From: Candidatus Bathyarchaeota archaeon
Lineage (GTDB): Archaea; Thermoproteota; Bathyarchaeia; EX4484-135; B24-G1
Reading direction: 5' to 3'
DNA: 5,980 nucleotides
Assembly: GCA_003662535.1 (NCBI GenBank)
Contig: QMYG01000039.1
Coordinates: forward strand, 1 to 5,980
The translations under genes were made by a program, and so were the position numbers. The notes below the pieces were generated by a model, which did no database searches, was not told the DNA's origin, and saw only the letters and a list, made by a program, of their open reading frames with translations. Shown piece by piece: positions 1 to 4,761 of the stretch (position 1 is its first letter; every line of letters begins with the position of its first letter).

Positions 1-95
1 TCTGTGGCCCGGTCTAGGTGTCTACGTTCAAGCCTGTGGAAGAGGCGGAGCATGCGCCTAAGCTTGTCCTCGACCTCAAGGCTTACAGCCAGCAT
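1..95 (-). CDS. N-terminal fragment of unidentified protein, cut by the left window edge
   Basis: An open frame starts at ATG (95-93, with a TTG directly before it at 98-96) and reads to the window edge without a stop, giving about 31 residues. They begin MLAVSLEVEDKLRR and continue as an Arg/Leu-rich, probably amphipathic helix. I do not recognise the family, and the visible part is too short for a domain call. The main support is the promoter: a TTTAAAT box lies about 27 nt upstream of the ATG, the spacing expected for a leaderless archaeal transcript, and no Shine-Dalgarno sequence is visible, which fits leaderless translation. The gene is divergent from the tyrS cluster. The plus strand is also open here for a while, but it has no comparable start signal. 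Confidence 0.45.
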   Translation of the reverse strand, partial: MLAVSLEVEDKLRRMLRLFHRLERRHLDRAT

Positions 96-118
96 CAACC
101 AGACTAGAGAGAAATCCC

Positions 119-131
119 ATTTAAACCTTTA
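119..131 (-). promoter_or_regulatory. BRE/TATA promoter of the leftmost minus-strand gene
   Basis: On the minus strand the sequence reads GATAAAGGTTTAAAT: a purine-rich BRE-like stretch followed by the TATA-like TTTAAAT at 125-119. The box centre is about 27 nt from the ATG at 95, so transcription should begin at or next to the start codon. The assignment rests on motif and spacing only. Confidence 0.5.
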
Positions 132-201
132 TCCACCATTCGACAGCCAGCCAATCCACCAATAACGTAGCCAACAAGCCCCAACGCAGAAAAAACCACA
201 T
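121..201 (-). CDS. possible 26-residue Trp-rich hydrophobic micro-ORF
   Basis: An ATG at 201-199 opens a frame of 26 codons closed by TAA at 123-121. The product starts MWFFLRWGLLATLLV, contains five tryptophans, and could form one membrane-spanning or membrane-lying helix. A near-palindromic TATA-like element (226-233) lies about 28 nt upstream, the distance expected for a leaderless start. Against it: the strand is very G/T-rich here, which by itself gives Trp, Leu, Val, Phe and Gly codons; the BRE side of the TATA element points the other way; and the stop overlaps the TATA box of the next gene. Chance is the more likely explanation. Confidence 0.15.
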   Translation of the reverse strand: MWFFLRWGLLATLLVDWLAVEWWIKV

Positions 202-218
202 TTTTCGACACAAACAAA

Positions 219-233
219 CGAAAGCATTAATTA
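219..233 (+). promoter_or_regulatory. BRE/TATA promoter for the structured leader and tyrS cluster
   Basis: CGAAAG (219-224, BRE-like purines) is followed by ATTAATTA (226-233). The box centre near 229-230 predicts a transcription start at about 255-256. That is the first base of the 11-bp closing helix of the structured RNA, so promoter and RNA boundary support each other. There is no experimental evidence for the start. Confidence 0.5.
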
Positions 234-254
234 GGCTAAGAATATCCAATTCTT

Positions 255-484
255 GGTGGCCCCCAACTAAAGGCGGGACTCGCACCAGACGGGCCGGCCG
301 AGTTTGGGGCCTCCCAAGCGATGAAGACCCGGTTTACCCAGGTGCGGGATAACCCTTTTAAATCCCGCCGTCCTGTGGGCGCATTAATCCCCGTGTGAGA
401 GAGCTTAGCTGAGGGGGGCGGTTGGCCACGTCTATGAGGCTAAGTGTTAGTTACATCGGGGGACAGCGCCCACTGGGGGCCACC
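255..484 (+). ncRNA. large structured RNA (three-way junction) in the tyrS 5' leader, family unknown
   Basis: No protein frame is convincing between 100 and 500; instead the stretch folds into nested helices found by eye. The closing helix P1 is 255-265 with 474-484, 11 perfect pairs. Arm A pairs 272-278 with 363-369 (7 bp), continues as 279-286 with 341-348 (8 bp, one G-U) after a 14-nt bulge, then 290-293 with 328-331, and ends in hairpin 302-308/313-319 with loop GCCT. Arm B pairs 375-382 with 466-473 (8 perfect bp, directly abutting P1), then 389-393/457-461, 394-398/451-455 across a one-base bulge, and 404-409/439-444. P1, A and B form a three-way junction. I found none of the conserved SRP RNA helix 8, RNase P CR-I/CR-V, 5S rRNA or tRNA motifs. 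It may be a cis-acting leader of tyrS or an independent RNA sharing its promoter. Confidence 0.55.
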
Positions 485-499
485 CTCCCTGCGGGGTGA
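481..499 (+). promoter_or_regulatory. tyrS ribosome binding site inside a possible sequestering hairpin
   Basis: GGGGTGA (493-499) is the Shine-Dalgarno sequence, 6 nt before TTG 506. CACCC (481-485) can pair with GGGTG (494-498) over an 8-nt loop and would cover it. Bases 481-484 are also the end of the leader's closing helix (474-484 with 255-265), so the two pairings exclude each other. The binding site is well supported; the switching is inference. Confidence 0.45.
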
Positions 500-505
500 T
501 TGCGC

Positions 506-1594
506 TTGGACTTGGAGGAGAGGCTTCAGCTGGTCATGCGGAACACGGAGGAGGTTGTTACCCCGCCTGAGATGCGTAGGTTGCTGGAGGAGAACCCGCA
601 TCCACACGCCTATTGGGGCTTTGAGTGCTCGGGCCTCATGCACATCGGGACAGGCCTAGTTTGCGGCTCCAAGATAAAGGACATGCTTGAGGCGGGATTC
701 AAGTTCACAATCTTTCTGGCTGACTGGCACTCGTGGATAAATAATAAGTTTGGCGGGGATATGGAGAAAATCCGCTTTGCAGGGGAATACTTCAAGCACT
801 GTTTCACGGCTCTAGGGGTGAAGGGTGAGCGTCTACGCTTCGTCTGGGCTTCGGAACTCGTTGAGGACAGCGAATACTGGGAGAAGGTCATCCGCATAGC
901 TAAGGCTGTTTCTCTGAGGAGGACGATGCGGGCCCTCCCAATCATGGGTAGGACTATGGGGCTTGCGGACTTCGAGACCGCTTGGCTCGTCTACCCGTGC
1001 ATGCAGGCGGCTGACATATTCTACATGAACGTGGACGTGGCCTGTGCTGGCATAGACCAGCGTAAGGTGCACATGCTCGCTAGGGATGTGGCTGAGAAGC
1101 GTGGGTGGCGTAAGCCTATCTGCCTGCACACGCATCTCATCATGAGTCTACGTGGCCCGGAATCACGCATGGAGGGCAAGTTCGACGAGAACGAGGAGGT
1201 GGACTTTCAGATAGGCGTAAAAATGTCGAAGAGCATACCGCAGAGCGCCATCTTCGTCCACGACAGCCCAGAGGAGATAAGGAAGAAGATTCGTGGAGCC
1301 TACTGCCCGCCGCAGGAGGCGCACGGAAACCCCGTGCTGGAACTCGCAAAGTATGTGGTTTTCACCCACATGGACACGCTCCACATCAATAGACCCCAGA
1401 AGTATGGCGGGGCCATCACCTACAACAGCTACGAGGAGTTGGAGAAGGACTATCTAGCTGGGAGACTGCACCCGCTGGACTTAAAAGAGGGCGTGGCTGA
1501 ATCCCTAATAGAGATTCTCGCCCCCGTCAGGGAGTATTTCAAGGGGCGGGAGAAAATCATAGAGCGCATGCATTCCATGGAGATTACGAGGTAA
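506..1594 (+). CDS. tyrS: tyrosyl-tRNA synthetase, archaeal/eukaryotic type
   Basis: This 362-residue class I synthetase charges tRNA-Tyr with tyrosine in the cytoplasm. The HIGH-class signature appears as HIGT (residues 46-49), the form I recall from Pyrococcus TyrRS, and the second ATP signature is KMSKS (239-243). Tyrosine-pocket residues known from the Methanocaldococcus enzyme are present: Tyr36 in AYWGF, and Tyr163, Gln167 and Asp170 in YPCMQAAD. GIDQRKVHMLAR (182-193) and the C-terminal end MEITR also match the Pyrococcus-type enzyme. The frame is open from TTG 500, but that codon touches the ribosome binding site. TTG 506 gives MDLEERLQLV, aligning with the usual MDIEERI start, and a 6-nt spacing, so I chose it. 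The downstream TOPRIM gene follows after 7 nt. Expression may depend on the structured leader upstream. Confidence 0.96.
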   Translation: MDLEERLQLVMRNTEEVVTPPEMRRLLEENPHPHAYWGFECSGLMHIGTGLVCGSKIKDMLEAGFKFTIFLADWHSWINNKFGGDMEKIRFAGEYFKHCFTALGVKGERLRFVWASELVEDSEYWEKVIRIAKAVSLRRTMRALPIMGRTMGLADFETAWLVYPCMQAADIFYMNVDVACAGIDQRKVHMLARDVAEKRGWRKPICLHTHLIMSLRGPESRMEGKFDENEEVDFQIGVKMSKSIPQSAIFVHDSPEEIRKKIRGAYCPPQEAHGNPVLELAKYVVFTHMDTLHINRPQKYGGAITYNSYEELEKDYLAGRLHPLDLKEGVAESLIEILAPVREYFKGREKIIERMHSMEITR

Positions 1595-1601
1595 GGAAGC
1601 C

Positions 1602-2009
1602 TTGAGCCTGCAGGAACGCCTAGAATCCCTCATGCACCTGCTCGAGCAGCTGGCCGAGGAGTCCGATAAGGGGCTGCCAATCATTGTAGAGGGTAGACGG
1701 GACGAGGAGGCACTACGCAAGCTAGGCATCAGAGGCTCCGTAGTCCTATCCAAGAACTTCGGAAGGAGCCTCGTAGACGTGGTAGACTACGTCCAGAAGC
1801 TCGGAGACGAGGCAATAATCTTGGTAGACTTCGACAGGAGAGGCCAAGAATGGGCGATGAGCCTAGCAAGAAACCTAGAGTGCGCCGGCGTAACAGCCAA
1901 CCTGCAGTTCTGGAGGGAGTTCATGCATGTGGCTGGCCGATGGGTCAAGGACGTGGAGGGAATACCGTCCTTCATAGAAACGCTAAAGAGGAAGGTTAAC
2001 CGCTTCTAA
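1602..2009 (+). CDS. small stand-alone TOPRIM-domain protein (UPF0292/COG1658-like)
   Basis: The 135-residue protein is essentially one TOPRIM fold. The N-terminal helix (1-24) leads into PIIVEGRRDEEAL, with the conserved acid Glu30, and the second motif LVDFDRRG supplies the Asp76-x-Asp78 pair. These three acids bind Mg2+ in TOPRIM enzymes such as primases, topoisomerases and RNase M5. Single-domain archaeal relatives are conserved but their biochemical role is not established as far as I know; nucleic-acid cleavage or strand transfer is plausible because all catalytic acids are kept. It starts at TTG, 7 nt after the tyrS stop, with a weak GAGGT (1588-1592) as ribosome binding site, so it is probably cotranscribed and perhaps translationally coupled. 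A second TOPRIM protein, DnaG, follows directly, suggesting a shared RNA or DNA processing context. Confidence 0.85.
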   Translation: MSLQERLESLMHLLEQLAEESDKGLPIIVEGRRDEEALRKLGIRGSVVLSKNFGRSLVDVVDYVQKLGDEAIILVDFDRRGQEWAMSLARNLECAGVTANLQFWREFMHVAGRWVKDVEGIPSFIETLKRKVNRF

Positions 2010-2050
2010 ACTAATAAGGTGATAGCACAGTTCACGTAAGGCAAGAATTA

Positions 2051-2056
2051 GGTGAT
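2051..2056 (+). promoter_or_regulatory. dnaG ribosome binding site that decides the start
   Basis: GGTGAT lies 4 nt before ATG 2061. The longer frame would start at GTG 2052, which is inside this motif, so ATG 2061 is the better start. Confidence 0.7.
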
Positions 2057-2060
2057 AATT

Positions 2061-3203
2061 ATGACCCATACTCAACCGGTGGCAAAGTATATAATAAAAG
2101 CGAAGTTCGTCATAAACGGCGTGGTTGAGAGGCACGACATAATTGGCGCTATCTTCGGGCAGACCGAGGGCCTCTTCGGCCCAGAGCTAGACCTGAGGGA
2201 GCTTCAGAAATCTGGTAGAATTGGGAGGATAAATGTGAAGCTCAAAACGAGCCACAACAAGACTACAGGCGTAATAACGATTCCCTCGGGCCTAGACAGG
2301 GCGTCTACAGCGATTATCGCCGCAACCCTAGAGAGCATAAGCAGGGTTGGCCCCTACTCTGTGGAGGTAACCCTAGATAGGATAGAAGACCTAAGGGAGG
2401 AGAAGCGTAGGGAAATCATCGAGAGGGCCAAGCAGATACTACGAGAATGGACTGTGCGCCGCATGCCCAGCACAAGCGAGGTTCTGAAGGAAGTCTACGA
2501 GGCGCTAGCCCCAGTAAAGGTTGTCAAGTATGGCCCCGAGGGCCTGCCTGCAGGCCCAGACGTTGAGGAGTCGGACGAAGTAATCATCGTTGAGGGTAGG
2601 GCGGACGTGATTAACCTCCTACGCTACGGCATCACGAACGTTGTTGCCTTAGAGGGCGTGAAGGTTCCGGAATCCATAATTAAGCTTTGTGAGAAGAAGG
2701 AGGCCACAGCCTTCCTAGACGGAGACCACGCAGGGGACTTGATACTGAAGGAGCTGCTTCAGGTTGCTAAGGTGAAGTATGTGGCTAGGGCCCCGAAGGG
2801 GATGGAGGTCGAAGACCTAAGCCACGACGAGGTGGTTGAGGCTCTAAAGCGCAGGGTTCCAGTAGAGGAGCTTCTGAGGGCTAAGGCTCCGGTTAAAGTC
2901 CCAAAGAAGATTGCGGATGCTGTGGATGAGCTGACGGGCTCCCTAGAGGCGATACTCTACGACGAGGACTTCGAGGAGATTGAGCGTGTCCCTGTAAGTG
3001 AGCTTGCCCAGAGGCTGAAGGAGGTTGAGGGCGTCCACGCACTCGTCTTTGACGGCGTGATAACCCAGCGTATCTTGGACATTGCCTCGGAGAGGGGCAT
3101 AAAGATGGTTGTTGCGGACAGAGTCTCGGATGTTATGAAGAGGCCCTTGGACATTCAGGTGCTCACCTTCGCAGATGTTCGTGGCGCCATAATAGAGGAG
3201 TGA
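2061..3203 (+). CDS. dnaG: archaeal DnaG-type primase / exosome-associated TOPRIM protein
   Basis: The 380-residue protein has the archaeal DnaG layout: an N-terminal domain with the characteristic DIIGAIFGQTEGLFG (residues 26-40) and DLRELQKSGRIGRI, a central TOPRIM domain (about 172-250) and a C-terminal domain. Catalytic TOPRIM acids are visible as Glu178 in IIVEGRADV and Asp220/Asp222 in FLDGDHAGD. There is no bacterial zinc-binding domain or DnaB-interaction domain, as expected for archaea. In Sulfolobus the homologue is a stable exosome subunit that helps bind adenine-rich RNA, and primase activity has also been reported; the main replicative primase of archaea is PriSL. It is the last gene of the plus-strand cluster, 51 nt after the TOPRIM gene, so a separate promoter is possible. 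Length and all key residues are normal. Confidence 0.95.
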   Translation: MTHTQPVAKYIIKAKFVINGVVERHDIIGAIFGQTEGLFGPELDLRELQKSGRIGRINVKLKTSHNKTTGVITIPSGLDRASTAIIAATLESISRVGPYSVEVTLDRIEDLREEKRREIIERAKQILREWTVRRMPSTSEVLKEVYEALAPVKVVKYGPEGLPAGPDVEESDEVIIVEGRADVINLLRYGITNVVALEGVKVPESIIKLCEKKEATAFLDGDHAGDLILKELLQVAKVKYVARAPKGMEVEDLSHDEVVEALKRRVPVEELLRAKAPVKVPKKIADAVDELTGSLEAILYDEDFEEIERVPVSELAQRLKEVEGVHALVFDGVITQRILDIASERGIKMVVADRVSDVMKRPLDIQVLTFADVRGAIIEE

Positions 3204-3225
3204 AAAACCTAGAGGAAAGGCCTCC
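3203..3225 (-). terminator. possible T-tract terminator of the leu operon
   Basis: Only 22 nt separate the stops of dnaG and the convergent leuB. Read on the minus strand, this gap contains CCTTTCC and then TTTTT (3207-3203), the kind of T-rich tract where archaeal RNA polymerase stops. The best hairpin (GAGG/CCTC) is only 4 bp, so no bacterial-type terminator is claimed. Readthrough would produce RNA antisense to the end of dnaG. Confidence 0.3.
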
Positions 3226-4233
3226 TCACAGGGCTTCCAGCTCATCTATAATAGCCTCTACCATCTCCATTGTTTTCGCCTTTCCCCCGATGTCTGGAGT
3301 TGTCTTCTTTCTGTCCCTCAGCACGTTCTCCACAGCTTTCTCCAGCTTTTTCGCTTTTTCCCTCATGTTTAGGTAGTCGAGCATCATGGACGCCGAGAGC
3401 AGCATCGCCGTTGGGTTGGCTATTCCCAGGCCTGCGATGTCTGGGGCTGCCCCGTGCACAGGCTCGAACATTGCGTTCCTCTCGCCGATGTTTGCGCTCG
3501 GAGCCACACCCACACCCCCGACCAGGCCCGCAGCCTCGTCGCTCAGGATGTCCCCAAACATATTCGTCGTTACAATCACGTCCAGCTCTTGGGGCCTCAT
3601 CACCAGCCTCATGGCTGCTGCGTCTACCAGCAGGTCTTCGAAGGCTATTTCGGGGTAGTTTTTGGCGACTTCTCTGCAGGCCTCTAGGAAGAGGCCGTCT
3701 GTTGCTTTGAGTATGTTCGCCTTGTGGACGGCTGTCACCTTCCTTCTCCTCTGCTTTTTCGCCAGTTCGAAAGCGAACTTTGCTATGCGTTCTGAGGCTT
3801 TCCTCGTTATTATCCTCGTCGATATTGCTGAGTTCCCCATGTATGCTTCTTCCCCTGCGTAGAGGCCTTCCGTGTTTTCCCTGACGATTACCAAGTCTAC
3901 CTGCCTATGTATTGCTGGGACACCCTCCCTAAACTTGACCGGCCTGACATTTGCGTAGAGGTTTAGAGCCTGCCTTATCGTTACTGCAACACTCCTGTAG
4001 GAGGCTGGGCCTACGGGCGTGATTGTTGGGCCCTTTAGGATTACATCCGAGCTTTTGAGTGTCTCTAGGGTTTCGCTCGTTATTTGTAGTCCCCTCTCCT
4101 TCCAGAGGGCGTATCCAGCCGCGCAGTGGATGAACTCTAGGTCTACGTCCATGGCCTCTAGGACTTTGAGGGCGGCGTCTACCACTTCTGGGCCTATGCC
4201 GTCCCCCCTTATGACAGCTACACGCCCCGCCAT
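3226..4233 (-). CDS. leuB: NAD-dependent beta-decarboxylating dehydrogenase, probably 3-isopropylmalate dehydrogenase
   Basis: The 335-residue enzyme belongs to the isocitrate/isopropylmalate/homoisocitrate dehydrogenase family. It should oxidise and decarboxylate the 3-substituted malate made by LeuCD. Visible family residues are Arg87, Arg97 and Arg118 for the malate carboxylates, Tyr125 in [10 protein letters not shown] and Lys171 in HKANIL for catalysis, and Asp204, Asp228 and Asp232 ([10 protein letters not shown]) for Mg2+. HGAAPDIAG carries Asp-Ile where NADP-dependent isocitrate dehydrogenases have Lys-Tyr, so NAD+ is expected. The substrate loop reads [10 protein letters not shown]: the Ser of isocitrate dehydrogenases is kept (Ser81), but their Asn is Ala83, and the Glu-Leu-Leu set of bacterial LeuB is absent. 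Operon context favours isopropylmalate, while homoisocitrate or a related substrate is not excluded. The start overlaps the end of leuD by 16 bp, implying coupled translation. Confidence 0.85.
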   Translation of the reverse strand: MAGRVAVIRGDGIGPEVVDAALKVLEAMDVDLEFIHCAAGYALWKERGLQITSETLETLKSSDVILKGPTITPVGPASYRSVAVTIRQALNLYANVRPVKFREGVPAIHRQVDLVIVRENTEGLYAGEEAYMGNSAISTRIITRKASERIAKFAFELAKKQRRRKVTAVHKANILKATDGLFLEACREVAKNYPEIAFEDLLVDAAAMRLVMRPQELDVIVTTNMFGDILSDEAAGLVGGVGVAPSANIGERNAMFEPVHGAAPDIAGLGIANPTAMLLSASMMLDYLNMREKAKKLEKAVENVLRDRKKTTPDIGGKAKTMEMVEAIIDELEAL

Positions 4234-4736
4234 CTGATTCCCCCATGCTTCTTATAATGGCTGACCAGGTCCCCGTCCCGCAGTATGTTCAGGAGGAAGG
4301 CTGGCAGGGGATGGAAGCTGAAGCTCTCGCCCGTCTTCAACCTGCGTATCACGCCACTCTCCAAGTCTACCTCAAGCACCTCACCCTCCTCAACGACATC
4401 GCAGAGCCCCGGACACTCCAAGACTGGTAGACCAACGTTTACTGCGTTTCTGAAGAAGATTCTCGCAAAGGACTTGGCAATCACGGCTCCGATACCCAGC
4501 TCCTTCAGGACCCTCGGAGCCTGCTCCCTGCTCGAGCCGCAGCCGAAGTTCTTTCCTGCGACTATGAAGTCTCCGGGCTTAACCTTTCTGGAGAATTCTG
4601 GGTCTATTGATTCCATGGCGTGTTTCGCTAGTTCACGCATGTCCGTTGTCTTGAACTTGTATTTCCCAGAGATTATCACGTCTGTGTTTATGTCGTCTCC
4701 GAACTTCCAAACCCTGCCCCTGACGAGCCAACTCAC
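4218..4736 (-). CDS. leuD: 3-isopropylmalate dehydratase-type small subunit
   Basis: This 172-residue protein is the swivelling small subunit of an aconitase-like hydro-lyase and works with the adjacent LeuC to isomerise 2- to 3-isopropylmalate or a homologue. [16 protein letters not shown] opens the fold, and [12 protein letters not shown] (63-74) and the [17 protein letters not shown] stretch are family hallmarks. The substrate-recognition loop after INTDVIISG reads YKFKTTD, not the YLVY I recall for the Methanocaldococcus isopropylmalate enzyme or YLRT for its homoaconitase, and appears one residue longer. I start it at GTG 4736, 8 nt after GGGGTGA. The frame is also open from GTG 4748, which would add four residues, but that codon lies inside the ribosome binding site. 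It follows leuC by 25 nt and overlaps leuB by 16 bp. Confidence 0.88.
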   Translation of the reverse strand: MSWLVRGRVWKFGDDINTDVIISGKYKFKTTDMRELAKHAMESIDPEFSRKVKPGDFIVAGKNFGCGSSREQAPRVLKELGIGAVIAKSFARIFFRNAVNVGLPVLECPGLCDVVEEGEVLEVDLESGVIRRLKTGESFSFHPLPAFLLNILRDGDLVSHYKKHGGIRWRGV

Positions 4737-4744
4737 AGTTCCTT

Positions 4745-4751
4745 TCACCCC
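4745..4751 (-). promoter_or_regulatory. leuD ribosome binding site that decides the start
   Basis: On the minus strand GGGGTGA (4751-4745) precedes GTG 4736 by 8 nt. It is the same seven bases used before tyrS and lies in the 25-nt gap after the leuC stop. Confidence 0.6.
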
Positions 4752-4761
4752 GAACCTCGGC

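Noticed and set aside
190..206. Inverted A-tract/T-tract (AAAAA..TTTTT) as a terminator.
   Set aside because: It would be an A-T-only 5-bp stem, and no gene ends here on either strand; it is more likely ordinary A/T-rich promoter upstream sequence.
292..299. The 8-bp palindrome GGCCGGCC as a protein-binding site.
   Set aside because: It is a single copy in a GC-rich stem region with no second copy or promoter relationship to support an operator.
255..370. A tRNA gene, possibly with introns, suggested by GC-rich arms and TTTTAAATCCCGC resembling a T-arm end.
   Set aside because: No 5-bp T-stem abuts the supposed loop, C56 is missing, and no D-arm/anticodon-arm set fits on either strand.
318..412. 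C/D-box sRNA (GCGATGA near 319-325, CTGA at 409-412).
   Set aside because: The C box has a mismatch, the boxes lie too far apart, no D'/C' pair is visible, and no terminal stem joins them.
255..484. SRP RNA or RNase P RNA.
   Set aside because: The SRP helix 8 GGAAG/GAGCAG loop and the RNase P GAGGAAAGUCC and ACAGAA regions are absent, and the simple P1 plus two-arm topology differs from both.
2007..2039. A separate dnaG promoter (TAAACTAATAA) and a tiny GTG frame after an extra AAGGTGAT (2016-2023).
   Set aside because: No purine-rich BRE precedes the A/T stretch and a six-codon frame has no support; cotranscription with the upstream gene is simpler.
3270..3710. A 146-codon plus-strand frame rich in Ser, Pro, Leu and Arg.
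   Set aside because: It is the antisense of leuB with low-complexity composition typical of shadow frames.
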